NCBI RefSeq assembly: GCF_013416775.1
Contig: NZ_SZVI01000004.1
Span: 1-64,000 of the forward strand
DNA length: 64,000 nt
Reading direction: 5' to 3'
Origin: Rhodoferax sp. BLA1
Lineage (GTDB): Bacteria > Pseudomonadota > Gammaproteobacteria > Burkholderiales > Burkholderiaceae_C
Below, one piece after another: positions 18,512 to 28,046 of the stretch. The notes under the pieces were generated by a model. It searched no databases, had not been told where the DNA came from, and saw only the letters and a program-made list of their open reading frames with translations. The position numbers and the translations under genes were made by a program. Numbering within the stretch: position 1 is the first letter of the stretch; every line of letters begins with the position of its first letter.

Positions 18512-18537
18512 AAATACTGTTCATGCATACAGTATTT
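18512..18537. promoter_or_regulatory. LexA box upstream of imuA
   Basis: AAATACTGT-TCATGCAT-ACAGTATTT: the CTGT-N8-ACAG LexA consensus (18517-18532) inside a perfect inverted repeat with 9-bp arms. It lies 15 bp before the imuA start. Confidence 0.92.
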
Positions 18538-18552
18538 GGTGTCTAATACCCT

Positions 18553-19377
18553 ATGGCCCTGTCTTCTGTTTCCACCCTGCTTGAGCGCTTTGGCGACGCC
18601 GTGTGGCGTGCTGACGCCCTGGCCGAGGCTGCCAGTGCCGACGGCGGTGTGTTGCCCAGTGGCCATGCGCTGCTGGACGTCCAGCTGCCTGGTGGTGGCT
18701 GGCCGCTGGGGGCGCTGAGTGAGGTGTTGCAGGTGCCCGGGGATGCCGCCGAGTGGCGTCTGCTGCTGCCAGCCTTGTCCACGCTGAACCGCAGCGTGGT
18801 GCTGGTGGGGGCGCCACATTTGCCGTTTGGCCCGGCGCTGGCGGCGCAGGGGCTGGATCTGCGCCGCCTGATCCAAGTGCAGGCGAGCACCGTGGCGCAG
18901 CGTCTGTGGGCGGCCGAGCAGGCGCTGCGTTGCAGCGAGGTGGCGGCCTTGCTGGTCTGGCTGTCGCAGGTGCGCTCCGAGCATCTGCGGCGCTTGCATC
19001 TGGCGGCGCAGGCCCACCGCTGTTTGTTGTGTGTGTTTCGCCCGGCCAGCGCGCAGGGCGAGTCTTCCCCTGCGGTGTTGAGGTTGCTGCTGGGTGTGGC
19101 AGCTGGGCCGCCAACCGCGTCAAGCCCGGAGGATGACTTGGCAGTGCAGATCCTCAAGCGGCGTGGCCCGCCGCTGTCCGAGGTGTTGCAGCTGCCAGCC
19201 CGGCCTGTGGCGCTGAGTGCGGTGTTGGCGTTCAACGCTGTGCCGCTGGCGTCTGCAGCGGGTTGGGTTGGGCCAACCCGGTCTGCTGTGTCTGTACCGG
19301 AGCCCCTCACCGGGGACACCCCCACACCCTGGCCGGAGCCTGCCTATGCACTGGATCGCCTTGTGGCTGCCGCCTGA
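18553..19377 (+). CDS. imuA: translesion synthesis-associated protein ImuA
   Basis: 274 aa, RecA/SulA-like protein of the SOS mutasome, which interacts with ImuB and DnaE2 in damage-induced mutagenesis. The N-terminal region TGHALLDVQLPGGGW-type segment (here SGHALLDVQLPGGGWPLG) sits where RecA has its P-loop, but no lysine-containing Walker A is present, as usual for ImuA. There is no clear Shine-Dalgarno. The LexA box is immediately upstream. imuB overlaps its 3' end by 32 bases. Confidence 0.88.
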   Translation: MALSSVSTLLERFGDAVWRADALAEAASADGGVLPSGHALLDVQLPGGGWPLGALSEVLQVPGDAAEWRLLLPALSTLNRSVVLVGAPHLPFGPALAAQGLDLRRLIQVQASTVAQRLWAAEQALRCSEVAALLVWLSQVRSEHLRRLHLAAQAHRCLLCVFRPASAQGESSPAVLRLLLGVAAGPPTASSPEDDLAVQILKRRGPPLSEVLQLPARPVALSAVLAFNAVPLASAAGWVGPTRSAVSVPEPLTGDTPTPWPEPAYALDRLVAAA

Positions 19378-20860
19378 GTCCGCAGCCCGGCCTGTGGCGG
19401 CCGTGCCTGCAGACGTGCAGGGAGCACCCGTGGCTGAGGGGGCTGACTTGGCCGACCCGCTCACCGCCCTGGGCTGGTGGGCGCTGCAGTTCACCCCCAA
19501 GGTGGTGCTGTCCGGCGGCGCGGTGCTGCTGGAGGTGTCGAGCAGCACCCGGCTATGGGGTGGCCAGGCCGCGCTGTTGCGTCATATTGGTGAGTCAAAC
19601 AAGCCGGTAGCCCTTGTGTACTATGGGCAGGGTGATACATCTTTGGTAGCGCTTGCGCGGGCGCAGCAACCACCACAGCCGCCGCTGATGCCCGACCAAC
19701 TGCCGCTGACCAGCCTGGCGGCGGCCCAGCCGCATCTGGCCACGCTGGCGCGCCTGGGTTGCCGCCGCTGGGGCCAGTTGCGGGCCTTACCACGTGCCGG
19801 TGTGGCGCGGCGTTTTGGTGCGGCGCTGGTCGACGCGCTCGACCAGGCCTATGGCTTGCGCCCGGATGTTTACCCCTGGCTGAGCCTGCCCGAGGTGTTT
19901 GAGGCGGCGCTGGAATTGCCCCAGCCGGTCGACAGTGCGCTGGCCTTGTTGTTTGGTGCGCGCCGCCTGTTGGCGCAACTGCAGCTCTGGTTGCAACTGC
20001 GCCAGCGCGGTGTGTTGGCGGTGGAACTGGGTTGGTTGATGGATGTGCGCCGCAACACGGCGACACAGGGGGCATTGGTGCTGCGCAGCGCCGAGGCCAG
20101 TGCCGACACCAGCCACCTGCTGCGCCTGCTGGCCGAGCGCCTGGGTCAGCTCACGCTGCCCGCGCCGGTGTTGTCGCTGCGCCTGCGTTCGCTGGAAATC
20201 CAGGCGTTGCAGGGGCAAAGCGCCAGCCTGTTGCTTGAAGACCAAGTCCAGGGCGACAGTCTGGCGCAGCTGCTCGAGCGTCTGAGTGCGCGACTCGGTG
20301 TCCACAACGTGTTGTCCCTGTTGCCACAAGCCGACCACCGGCCCGAACAGATGCAGAGCTGGCGCCCAGCGGCTGGTGGTGCATCGGTGGCCATCATGGG
20401 CCAGCATCGGGCACACAAGAAGACTTCGGAAAATATAGCGATTAGCCCTTGTGATACCAGGGCTGGAGGCCAAAATGGCTCAAACATGGCCGATAAGAGA
20501 GCCCCTGTGCCAACGGGGTGGGCCACGGCCCTGTTCCCCACCTGGCTGCTGGCCGAGCCTTTGCCGCTGCGGGTGGTCCAGCAGCAGCCGCATTACCAGG
20601 GGCCGCTGACCCTGCTGGCGGGGCCGCAGCGGCTGGAGGCCGCCTGGTGGGCGGTGCTGCGGCCAACCGGGCCGTCTGCTGAGCGCCCTGACCCCGGACC
20701 ACAACCCCAGATTGCTGGCGAGGCACCCCCGCCCTCTGGCCCCGTTGTTTTGCGCGACTACTTTGTGGCGCGCAGCCCCAGCTCACCGCTGTTGTGGATC
20801 TATCGCGAGCGGCTGAGCAGTGCTGCGCCCGCCTGGTTTTTGCATGGGGTGTTTGGCTGA
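19346..20860 (+). CDS. imuB: Y-family polymerase-like mutasome protein ImuB, with repeat insertion
   Basis: 504 aa from ATG 19346 (MHWIALWLPPE, the family N-terminus); the frame is open upstream but only as overlap with imuA. ImuB proteins resemble Y-family polymerases but lack the catalytic acidic residues and act as the hub linking ImuA, DnaE2 and the beta clamp. Recognisable segments are LWGGQAALL, LPLTSLAAAQPHLATLARLG, and the C-terminal VLRDYFVARSPSSPLLWIYRER. Residues about 360-385 are encoded by dispersed-repeat copy 4 (20430-20475), read in frame between the finger-like region and FPTWLLAEPLPL. dnaE2, normally adjacent, is 16 kb away. Confidence 0.9.
   Translation: MHWIALWLPPESAARPVAAVPADVQGAPVAEGADLADPLTALGWWALQFTPKVVLSGGAVLLEVSSSTRLWGGQAALLRHIGESNKPVALVYYGQGDTSLVALARAQQPPQPPLMPDQLPLTSLAAAQPHLATLARLGCRRWGQLRALPRAGVARRFGAALVDALDQAYGLRPDVYPWLSLPEVFEAALELPQPVDSALALLFGARRLLAQLQLWLQLRQRGVLAVELGWLMDVRRNTATQGALVLRSAEASADTSHLLRLLAERLGQLTLPAPVLSLRLRSLEIQALQGQSASLLLEDQVQGDSLAQLLERLSARLGVHNVLSLLPQADHRPEQMQSWRPAAGGASVAIMGQHRAHKKTSENIAISPCDTRAGGQNGSNMADKRAPVPTGWATALFPTWLLAEPLPLRVVQQQPHYQGPLTLLAGPQRLEAAWWAVLRPTGPSAERPDPGPQPQIAGEAPPPSGPVVLRDYFVARSPSSPLLWIYRERLSSAAPAWFLHGVFG
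20430..20475 (+). repeat. dispersed palindromic repeat, copy 4, inside imuB
   Basis: AAAATATAGCGAT, then TAGCCCTTGTGATACCAGGGCTGG, then AGGCCAAAA. It is translated in frame as roughly ENIAISPCDTRAGGQN, a stretch unlike ImuB sequence on either side. Confidence 0.7.
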
Positions 20861-20929
20861 CTTGGCCGGGAGGCTTTCGCCCCAGGTACGGGTTCGGGTG
20901 TTTTTGATCTTTGGCCAAATTTAGGTCTA

Positions 20930-20953
20930 ACTTAGGCCTTGTTTAGCCTAAGT
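20930..20953. promoter_or_regulatory. inverted repeat upstream of ROK regulator gene, possible operator
   Basis: ACTTAGGC-N8-GCCTAAGT, perfect 8-bp arms, about 60 bp before the TTG start of the ROK gene. A further TTTAGG lies at 20920-20925. Placement suggests autoregulation of the regulator-transporter operon. Confidence 0.45.
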
Positions 20954-21015
20954 GGTGATCCTATGATCTATCGGAGCCTCACAAGAATGGGGCCAGAGCC
21001 GATAGGAGACAAACT

Positions 21016-22218
21016 TTGGCGCACTGGGACACACTGTCTGTTGACGAGATCAGCATCCTGCAAACCATTTTCTGGTCGGCGGGTGTGTCTCGTTATGAAC
21101 TGTCGCATCGGCTGGCCTATTCAAAAAGCAAGACCAACAGCCTGGTGGCCTCCCTGCTCGATCAGGGGTTGCTGGATGAGGTTGGGCTGCTCAACTCCAA
21201 CGGTGGACGCCGCGCCGAGACGCTTCAACTCAGCGGCGGGCTGGGTGTGTTGTTGTGTGTGGACCTGGGTGCCACCAGTCTGGATCTGGCGGTGATGAAA
21301 CCCGATTTAACTGTGCTGGCCCAGATTGCCGAGCCCCTGGATGTGCGACGCGGCCCGGGTGATGTCATGTCGCGGGTGCGGGTGCTGATGCGGCAAATGC
21401 TGGCGCAGTGTGGTGCCACCGCCAAACAGGTCATCGGCATTGGTGTGGGGGTGCCGGGGCCAATCGATTTTGAGAGTGGCCAGCTGGTCAATCCGCCGCT
21501 GATGCCCAACTGGGACGGCTTTTCGATCCGCGACTACCTGCGTGAGGACTACAGCGCCCCGGTGTTTGTGGACAACGACGTCAACCTGATGGCGCTGGGT
21601 GAGTTATGGCGCCTGCAGCACAGCCTGCAAAACTTTCTGGTCATCAAAGTGGGCACCGGCATTGGCTGCGGCATCGTTTGCCATGGCGAGGTGTACCGGG
21701 GCGCCAACGGCTCGGCCGGTGACGTGGGCCACATTTGTGTGGATACCGCCGGGCCGCGCTGCCACTGTGGCAACCTGGGCTGTGTGGAAACCATGGCCGC
21801 TGGCCCGGCCATCTCCCGCCTGGCGACCGAGGCAGCGCAGTCGGGCCAAAGTGATCTTTTGGCGGCTTGCCTGGCGGAAAAAGGGCAAATCACCCCCGAA
21901 GACGTTGGCCAGGCCAGCCGCAACGGCGACGCGGCGGCCAACCACATCATCCAGCACACCGGCAACCTGATTGGTCAAATGCTGGCCTCGGTGGTCAACT
22001 TCTTCAACCCCTCACACGTGTTTATTGGTGGTGGCATCACCCGGATGGGCCCGCTGCTGTTGGCATCGGTGCGGCAAAGTGTCTACCAGCGCTCGTTGGC
22101 CCTGTCGACCCGGCACCTGGAGATCCAGTACACCCCGCTGGCGGAGCAGGCAGGTCTGGTGGGCGCCGGGGTGCTGGCCATGCAAGAGACGCTCAAACGC
22201 AAGGGGAAAACCGCATGA
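21016..22218 (+). CDS. ROK-family transcriptional regulator of the adjacent sugar ABC operon
   Basis: 400 aa; TTG start supported by AGGAGA at 21004-21009. An N-terminal winged helix-turn-helix (VSRYELSHRLAYSKSKTNSLV, about residues 24-44) precedes a ROK sugar-kinase-like domain. That domain contains LCVDLGATSLDLAV, GIGVGVPGPIDF and the zinc motif CHCGNLGCVE. Such proteins usually bind a sugar ligand and repress or activate neighbouring uptake genes. Its stop overlaps the ATPase gene start by four bases (22215-22218), so it is the first gene of the transporter operon. Confidence 0.9.
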   Translation: MAHWDTLSVDEISILQTIFWSAGVSRYELSHRLAYSKSKTNSLVASLLDQGLLDEVGLLNSNGGRRAETLQLSGGLGVLLCVDLGATSLDLAVMKPDLTVLAQIAEPLDVRRGPGDVMSRVRVLMRQMLAQCGATAKQVIGIGVGVPGPIDFESGQLVNPPLMPNWDGFSIRDYLREDYSAPVFVDNDVNLMALGELWRLQHSLQNFLVIKVGTGIGCGIVCHGEVYRGANGSAGDVGHICVDTAGPRCHCGNLGCVETMAAGPAISRLATEAAQSGQSDLLAACLAEKGQITPEDVGQASRNGDAAANHIIQHTGNLIGQMLASVVNFFNPSHVFIGGGITRMGPLLLASVRQSVYQRSLALSTRHLEIQYTPLAEQAGLVGAGVLAMQETLKRKGKTA

Positions 22219-23702
22219 GTGTGGATGTCGAGTTTGACCAGGTGGTCAAGCAATTTGGCCCGGTGCAGGTGCTGCACGGAGTGAGTTTCAAGCTGCAGGC
22301 CGGGCGCACCGTGGGCCTGATTGGTGAGAACGGCGCTGGCAAGTCGACGCTGATGAAAATCCTGTCTGGCTTTGAGTCGATCAGCAGCGGCAGCATGCGC
22401 ATCAACGGCCAGCCGATGGTGTTTGCCAGCTCGCGCCAGGCCGAGGAACAGGGCATTGTGCTGATCCACCAGGAGTTCAGCCTGGCCGACGACCTGACGA
22501 TTGCTCAGAACATGTTTCTGGGCCACGAGAAAAAACGCGGCTGGCTGCTCGACGACGCCAGCATGCAGGCCGAAGCCGCCCAGGCCATCGCCCAGGTTGG
22601 TTTACAAGCCGACGTGACCACCCGCGTGCGCAACCTGATCGTGGCGGAAAAGCAGTTGGTGGAGATTGCCCGCGCCCTGTTGCGCCGGGCCCGCCTGCTG
22701 ATCATGGACGAACCCACCGCCACCCTGACCCCGGGCGAGACCAAACGCCTGTTTGCGCTGATGGCGCAGCTCAAGGCCGATGGCGTCACCCTGGTCTACA
22801 TCTCGCACAAGCTTGACGAAGTGCAGCAGGTGACCGACGAGGTGGTGGTGATGCGCGACGGCCAGTTTGTGGCCCGCGAAGACACGGCCAATCTGACGCG
22901 CCAGCAGATGGCCAGCCTGATGGTCGGGCGCGAACTGGCCAACCTGTACCCGCCCAAGGCGCCACATTTGTCCGCTGCCAAGCCAGTGCTCAAAGTCACC
23001 GGCCTGACGGTGCCGGGCTGGGCCGAAGACGTGAGTTTTGAGGTGCATCCGGGTGAAATCCTGGGTTTTGCCGGACTGGTGGGCGCCGGGCGCACCGAGC
23101 TGTTTGAGGGTCTACTGGGCCTGCGCCCACGCAGCGCCGGACAGATTGAATTGCAAGGCAGGGTGGTCGATTTACGCAGCCCACGCGCTGCCGCACAGCA
23201 GGGTCTGACTTACCTCAGTGAAGACCGCAAGGGCAAAGGCCTGCATGTCAACCTGGGGCTGCGCGAGAACCTGACGCTGATGGCCTTGCAGCGCTACGCC
23301 CACCCGCTGCTGGACATCACGGCTGAAAAAGCCGCGCTCCAAACCGCTGTGGACGACTACGGCATCCGCACCGGCAGCCTGAACGCCATCGCCTCGTCGC
23401 TCTCAGGCGGCAACCAGCAGAAGCTGGCGCTGGCCAAGGTGCTGCACCCAAACCCGAAGGTGGTGGTGCTGGACGAACCGACCCGGGGTGTGGACGTGGG
23501 CGCCAAAAGCGACATCTACACGCTGATCCAGCGCCTGGCCCGCGAGGGGCTGGCCGTCATTGTCATTTCCAGTGAGCTGCTGGAGCTGATCGGCCTGTGC
23601 CACCGCGTGGTCGTGATGCGCAATGGCCGTCTGCAGGCCGTGCTTGAAGAAAACCAGTTAACCGAACAGGAGTTGATCACTCATGCCACAGGAACCCACT
23701 AA
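22215..23702 (+). CDS. sugar ABC transporter ATP-binding protein (RbsA-like)
   Basis: 495-residue double ATPase of the CUT2 (ribose/xylose/arabinose) class. First cassette: Walker [10 protein letters not shown] (about residues 38-46) and Walker [10 protein letters not shown]. The second cassette begins at [18 protein letters not shown], has the degenerate Walker [11 protein letters not shown], the signature [15 protein letters not shown], and [16 protein letters not shown]. Start at ATG 22215 ([11 protein letters not shown]), overlapping the regulator stop; the frame is open further upstream only as overlap. The permease gene overlaps its end by 20 bases. Confidence 0.94.
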   Translation: MSVDVEFDQVVKQFGPVQVLHGVSFKLQAGRTVGLIGENGAGKSTLMKILSGFESISSGSMRINGQPMVFASSRQAEEQGIVLIHQEFSLADDLTIAQNMFLGHEKKRGWLLDDASMQAEAAQAIAQVGLQADVTTRVRNLIVAEKQLVEIARALLRRARLLIMDEPTATLTPGETKRLFALMAQLKADGVTLVYISHKLDEVQQVTDEVVVMRDGQFVAREDTANLTRQQMASLMVGRELANLYPPKAPHLSAAKPVLKVTGLTVPGWAEDVSFEVHPGEILGFAGLVGAGRTELFEGLLGLRPRSAGQIELQGRVVDLRSPRAAAQQGLTYLSEDRKGKGLHVNLGLRENLTLMALQRYAHPLLDITAEKAALQTAVDDYGIRTGSLNAIASSLSGGNQQKLALAKVLHPNPKVVVLDEPTRGVDVGAKSDIYTLIQRLAREGLAVIVISSELLELIGLCHRVVVMRNGRLQAVLEENQLTEQELITHATGTH

Positions 23703-24687
23703 AGCCGCGCCCACAGTGCCGGCCGCCACCCCCTGGCTGGGGCGTTTACAGGGCCTGGGCCCGGTGATTGGCCTGGTGCTGCTGTGTATCGCCGGCACCT
23801 GGCTCAACAGCAATTTCGCCACCCTGGACAACGCCATGAATGTGCTGACCCGCACCGCCTTCATCGGCATCATTGCGGTGGGCATGTGTTTTGTCATCGT
23901 TTCGGGTGGTATCGACCTGTCGGTCGGCTCGATGGCGGCGTTGATTGCGGGCAGCATCATCCTGACGATGAACGCGCTGGCACCCATGGGCTTGTCGCCG
24001 GTGATGGTGGTGGTGATTGGCATGGCTCTGGCGATTCTGTTGGGTGCGGCCTTTGGCCTGGCGCATGGGCTGCTGATCACCAAGGGACACATCGAACCCT
24101 TCATCGTGACGCTGGGCACCCTGGGCATTTACCGCGCCTACCTGACCTATTTTTCCAACGGCGGCGCCATCACCCTGGACAACGACCTGAGCGACGTTTA
24201 CAGCCCGGTCTATTACGCCAGCGTGGCAGGCATCCCGATCCCGGTGCTGGTGTTTCTGGTGGTGGCGCTGCTGGGGGGGCTCATCCTGAATCGCACCGCT
24301 TTTGGCCGGTATGTGCAAGCGATTGGCTCCAACGAGCAGGTGGCGCGTTATGCCGCTGTGGATGTGGACCGGGTGAAGATCCTGACCTATGTGTTGCTGG
24401 GCGTGTGTGTTGGCATTGCCACCCTGCTGTATGTGCCGCGCCTGGGCTCGGCCACCCCCACCACCGGCTTGTTGTGGGAGCTCGAAGCCATCGCGGCGGT
24501 CATCGTTGGCGGCACCTCGTTCAAGGGCGGCGCGGGCAGCATCACCGGCACGGTGGTGGGTGCGGTGCTGCTCTCGGTGATCAGCAACATCCTGAATCTG
24601 ACCAGCATCATCAGCGTTTACCTCAACGCGGCGGTGCAGGGCTTTGTGATCGTCGGCGTGGCTTTCACGCAGCGAGGCCGGCGCTGA
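23683..24687 (+). CDS. sugar ABC transporter permease (RbsC-like)
   Basis: 334 aa with about nine or ten hydrophobic segments. CUT2 permease motifs: [15 protein letters not shown] (about residues 69-83), the conserved GxxxGxxNG-like region around [22 protein letters not shown], and [18 protein letters not shown]. It works as a dimer with the double ATPase encoded upstream; the genes overlap by 20 bases. Confidence 0.93.
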   Translation: MPQEPTKAAPTVPAATPWLGRLQGLGPVIGLVLLCIAGTWLNSNFATLDNAMNVLTRTAFIGIIAVGMCFVIVSGGIDLSVGSMAALIAGSIILTMNALAPMGLSPVMVVVIGMALAILLGAAFGLAHGLLITKGHIEPFIVTLGTLGIYRAYLTYFSNGGAITLDNDLSDVYSPVYYASVAGIPIPVLVFLVVALLGGLILNRTAFGRYVQAIGSNEQVARYAAVDVDRVKILTYVLLGVCVGIATLLYVPRLGSATPTTGLLWELEAIAAVIVGGTSFKGGAGSITGTVVGAVLLSVISNILNLTSIISVYLNAAVQGFVIVGVAFTQRGRR

Positions 24688-24712
24688 CCCGTTTGCCATT
24701 TTTCCAACCCCG

Positions 24713-24733
24713 GTAGCAGGACGCTACTTTTTT
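24713..24733 (+). terminator. small hairpin with T run between permease and binding-protein genes
   Basis: GTAGC (24713-24717) pairs with GCTAC (24723-24727), followed by a T run. It could attenuate read-through or protect an mRNA end within the operon. Confidence 0.4.
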
Positions 24734-24755
24734 CCAACCTCAGGAGATCGTCAAC

Positions 24756-25718
24756 ATGAAAACCATCACCCGTAGATTAGCCTTGACCGCAGTGGCCCTG
24801 GCGGCCCTGGCCAGTGCGCCGAGTTTTGCGGCAGAGAAAGTGGTGTTGGGTGTGGCCATTCCGGCTGCCACCCACGGCTTCACCGGCGGCATCGTGTTCT
24901 GGGCCAACCAGGCCAAGAAGGACTTGGAAAAAGCCCACCCCGACCTGCAGGTCATCGTCAAGACCGCCTCCGGTGCACCCGAGCAGGCCAACCAACTGCA
25001 AGACCTGCAGACCGTCAACAAGATCAATGCGCTGGTGATCTTCCCATTTGAATCGGCCTCGCTGACCAAGCCAGTGGCCCAGGTCAAGGGCAAAGGTGTG
25101 TATGTCACCGTGGTCGACCGAGGCCTGACCGACACCAGCGCACAAGACGCCTACATCTCGGGTGACAACACCGCGTTTGGCAAGATTCCGGCCGAATACC
25201 TGGCCAAAACCATGGGTGGCAAGGGCAACCTGGTGGCAATGCGCGGGATTGCCACCACACTGGACAACGAACGCATGGACGCCTTCAACAGCGTGCTCAA
25301 AGCCCACCCCGACATGAAACTGCTGGACGCCAAATACGCCAACTGGAACCGCGACGACGCGTTCAAGGTGATGCAGGACTACCTGACCCGCTTCAAACAG
25401 ATCGACGCAGTTTGGGCCGCTGATGACGACATGGCCGTGGGTGTGCTCAAAGCCATCGACCAGGCCAAACGCATCGACATCAAGATCGTGTTTGGTGGCG
25501 CCGGTGCCAAGGGCATGATCAAAACCCTGATGGACGGCAAAGACCCGCGCATCCAGGCCAATGTGTCCTATTCGCCCAAGTTCATCTACGACGCGATCAA
25601 ACTCACCGCCGAGGCCCGGCTCAAAGGTGAGAAGCTGCCAGCCACTTACATCATCCCCTCGGTGCTGATCACCAAGGACAACGCGGCACAGTTCTACTTC
25701 CCGGATTCGCCGTTCTGA
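24756..25718 (+). CDS. sugar ABC transporter substrate-binding protein (RbsB-like)
   Basis: 320 aa with a signal peptide ending ...APSFAAE (about residue 25). The fold is periplasmic binding protein type [19 protein letters not shown] at the mature N-terminus, [18 protein letters not shown], and [23 protein letters not shown] precedes the ATG. The ligand is not evident. The neighbouring isomerase and dehydrogenase suggest a sugar, glycoside or polyol that is oxidised after uptake. Confidence 0.93.
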   Translation: MKTITRRLALTAVALAALASAPSFAAEKVVLGVAIPAATHGFTGGIVFWANQAKKDLEKAHPDLQVIVKTASGAPEQANQLQDLQTVNKINALVIFPFESASLTKPVAQVKGKGVYVTVVDRGLTDTSAQDAYISGDNTAFGKIPAEYLAKTMGGKGNLVAMRGIATTLDNERMDAFNSVLKAHPDMKLLDAKYANWNRDDAFKVMQDYLTRFKQIDAVWAADDDMAVGVLKAIDQAKRIDIKIVFGGAGAKGMIKTLMDGKDPRIQANVSYSPKFIYDAIKLTAEARLKGEKLPATYIIPSVLITKDNAAQFYFPDSPF

Positions 25719-25727
25719 GTTTTAGGT

Positions 25728-25772
25728 AAAAACGGCTTCTGGCCCTTATAAATAGAGGGCTAGCAGCTATAC
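25728..25772 (-). repeat. dispersed palindromic repeat, copy 5
   Basis: Minus orientation: AAAAACGGCTTCTGGCCCTTATAAATAGAGGGCTAGCAGCTATA-type structure, with the ATAGCTGCTAGCCCT end to the right. It lies between the binding-protein and isomerase genes and runs into the hairpin at 25766-25782. Confidence 0.75.
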
Positions 25773-25782
25773 CCTGTATAGC
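25766..25782 (+). promoter_or_regulatory. hairpin directly upstream of isomerase ribosome-binding site
   Basis: GCTATAC-CCT-GTATAGC, a perfect 7-bp stem ending three bases before the strong AAGGAGG (25785-25791). It may be a repeat end with an added inverted half, and could influence translation or mRNA stability. Confidence 0.45.
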
Positions 25783-25798
25783 ATAAGGAGGTTCGGTC

Positions 25799-26806
25799 AT
25801 GGCACGCCCCGTCACACTGTTTACTGGCCAGTGGGCCGATGTTCCCCTGCAGGAGCTGGCGCCGCTGGCCAAAAGCATGGGTTACGACGGGCTGGAGCTG
25901 GCCTGCTGGGGCGACCATTTCAACGTCCAGCAGGCGCTGGCGTCGCCCGGTTACGTGAAAGACAAACGTGACCTGTTGGCCAGCCACGGCCTGCAGTGTC
26001 TGGCCATCGGCAACCATCTGGTGGGGCAGGCGGTGTGTGACCTGATCGACGAGCGCCACCAGTCGATCTTGCCAGCCCATGTCTGGGGGGATGGTGATCC
26101 AGAAGGCGTGCGCCAGCGCGCTGCCGCCGAGTTGCAGGACACAGCGCGCGCAGCGGCCCGTTTTGGTGTCAAAACCGTCACTGGCTTCACCGGCTCGTCC
26201 ATCTGGCACAGCCTGTACGCTTTTCCGCCCACGTCCCAGGCGTTTTGGGACAAAGGCTTTGCCGACTTTGGCCAGCGTTTTGGGCCGATCCTGGATGTGT
26301 TTGACAAAGAAGGTGTGAACTTCGCCCTGGAGGTGCACCCCACCGAAATCGCCTTTGACATCGCCACCAGCCAGCGCACCTTGGCGGCGGTGCAAGGCCA
26401 CCGGCGCTTTGGCTTCAACTTCGACCCCAGCCATCTGGCCTACCAGGGGGTGGACTATGTCCGTTTCCTGCGCACCTTCCCGGAGCGCATCCACAACGTG
26501 CACATGAAAGACGTCTGGTGGGGCAGGGGGGATGGCTCGGTTGGTGTTTTTGGCGGGCACACCTCGTTTGGTGATGCCCGGCGCCACTGGGATTTCCGCA
26601 GTGTCGGACGTGGGATGGTGGACTTTGAATCGATCATCGTGGCGCTCAACGACATTGGCTACACCGGCCCCTTGAGTGTGGAGTGGGAAGATAGTCGTAT
26701 GGACCGGGTGCACGGCGCTACCGAGAGTGCTGCGTTCTGCAAAAGGCTGGACTTCAAACCCGCAGCCGGGGCGTTTGACGCGGTTTTTGCCAAAGACAGA
26801 TCATGA
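25799..26806 (+). CDS. sugar phosphate isomerase/epimerase family protein
   Basis: 335-residue TIM-barrel protein of the xylose-isomerase-like (AP endonuclease 2) superfamily. Metal-site residues are suggested by [35 protein letters not shown] and [12 protein letters not shown], in the usual E-D-H-E order. A strong ribosome-binding site AAGGAGG precedes the ATG. Homologues are commonly paired with Gfo/Idh/MocA dehydrogenases, in pathways that epimerise, isomerise or eliminate on keto-sugars. The dehydrogenase gene overlaps its stop by four bases. The exact reaction is unknown. Confidence 0.85.
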   Translation: MARPVTLFTGQWADVPLQELAPLAKSMGYDGLELACWGDHFNVQQALASPGYVKDKRDLLASHGLQCLAIGNHLVGQAVCDLIDERHQSILPAHVWGDGDPEGVRQRAAAELQDTARAAARFGVKTVTGFTGSSIWHSLYAFPPTSQAFWDKGFADFGQRFGPILDVFDKEGVNFALEVHPTEIAFDIATSQRTLAAVQGHRRFGFNFDPSHLAYQGVDYVRFLRTFPERIHNVHMKDVWWGRGDGSVGVFGGHTSFGDARRHWDFRSVGRGMVDFESIIVALNDIGYTGPLSVEWEDSRMDRVHGATESAAFCKRLDFKPAAGAFDAVFAKDRS

Positions 26807-27960
26807 GCGCAGCTTCAAGAAAACTGCGCTACGCCATGGTGGGCGGCGGGCGCGATGCTTTTATCGGCGCGGTGCACCGCAAAGCCGCTGCGCTGGACGG
26901 CCAGATTGAACTGGTCGCTGCTGCCTTGTCGAGTCACCCGGACAAGGCCCGCGCCTCGGGCCGCGACCTGTTTTTGGCCGAGGATCGCAACCACGGCAGC
27001 TGGCAAGACCTGCTGGCTGACGAACTCAGACGCCCACCCGAGGAGCGCATCGACTTTGTCTCCATCGTGACACCCAATCACCTGCATTACCCGGTGGCCC
27101 AGGCTTTTGTAGACGCCGGGTTCAATGTGGTGTGTGACAAACCGCTGGTGCACACCCCGGAGCAAGCGCAGGCCTTGGTGAATGCGGTGGCGCGCCAGAA
27201 CACCGTGTTTGGCGTCACCTACAACTACACCGGTTACCCGATGGTGCGCCAGATGCGTGAGATGGTGCGCAGCGGTGTGATTGGGGCGGTGCGCAAGGTC
27301 ATCGTCGAGTACCACCAGGGCTGGCTGGCCACCGCTGTGGAAGCGACTGGCAACAAACAGGCGCAGTGGCGTACCGACCCGGCCCAAAGTGGCCTGGCGG
27401 GTGCCTTGGGCGACATTGGTTCACACGCTGAGAACCTGCTGGCCAGCGTGACCGGGCTGGAGGTCGAGGCCATTTGCGCCGACCTCGGCACCCTGGGCGC
27501 CGGGCGCACGCTGGACGATGACGTCAACCTCTTGCTGCGCCTGCGTGGTGGGGTGCGAGCTGTGCTGGTGGCTTCGCAAATCTGTGTGGGCTGTGAAAAC
27601 GACTTGCGCCTGCGGGTGTTTGGCAGCACCGGCACCCTGGATTGGCGCCAGGAACAGCCCAACCAGCTGTGGTTTTCGCCCCTGGGTGAGTCGGCCCGGT
27701 TGCTGACACGTGGCTCGGTCGGGCTGTGCGCCGCCGCCACCCAGGCCACCCGGCTGCCGACCGGGCACCCCGAGGGGTTTATTGAGGCCTTTGCCAACAT
27801 CTACCTGGGTGTGGCCGCGGATATCCGCGCCAGGCTGGACGGCAACCAGGCCACCACGGCGGATTACCCACGGGTGGAAGACGGCGCGCGTGGCGTGTAT
27901 TTCATCAACAAGGTGCTTGAATCATCACGCTCGCAGCAAAAGTGGACGGCATGTGACTGA
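26803..27960 (+). CDS. Gfo/Idh/MocA family oxidoreductase
   Basis: 385 aa. The N-terminal Rossmann fold reads [20 protein letters not shown]; the catalytic-region motif appears as [13 protein letters not shown], corresponding to the family [15 protein letters not shown] follows. The family oxidises or reduces sugars, inositols or glycosides with NAD(P). It is the last gene of the ROK-ABC operon (ATGA overlap with the isomerase gene) and is followed by a hairpin shared with the convergent xylB. Confidence 0.87.
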   Translation: MSAASRKLRYAMVGGGRDAFIGAVHRKAAALDGQIELVAAALSSHPDKARASGRDLFLAEDRNHGSWQDLLADELRRPPEERIDFVSIVTPNHLHYPVAQAFVDAGFNVVCDKPLVHTPEQAQALVNAVARQNTVFGVTYNYTGYPMVRQMREMVRSGVIGAVRKVIVEYHQGWLATAVEATGNKQAQWRTDPAQSGLAGALGDIGSHAENLLASVTGLEVEAICADLGTLGAGRTLDDDVNLLLRLRGGVRAVLVASQICVGCENDLRLRVFGSTGTLDWRQEQPNQLWFSPLGESARLLTRGSVGLCAAATQATRLPTGHPEGFIEAFANIYLGVAADIRARLDGNQATTADYPRVEDGARGVYFINKVLESSRSQQKWTACD

Positions 27961-27981
27961 CCCGCGGTTGATGGAAACTTC

Positions 27982-28029
27982 CAAAAAAATAGCACCAAGC
28001 CCAGAATTTACCTGGGATTGGTGCCAATT
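27982..28029. terminator. bidirectional terminator between convergent operons, repeat-like
   Basis: GCACCAA plus CCCAG (27992-28004, one mismatch) pairs with CTGGG plus TTGGTGC (28012-28024), flanked by an A run on the left and ATTTT on the right. This suits termination from both sides. Flanks AAAAAAATAGC and GTGCCAATTTT resemble the dispersed repeat. Confidence 0.7.
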
Positions 28030-28046
28030 TTGTGGCGATGTGCCGA

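Noticed and set aside
19600..19645. Another repeat copy in imuB
   Set aside because: TAGCCCTTGTG and a weak GGGC arm match, but both flanks are missing and the protein length fits the family; not secure.
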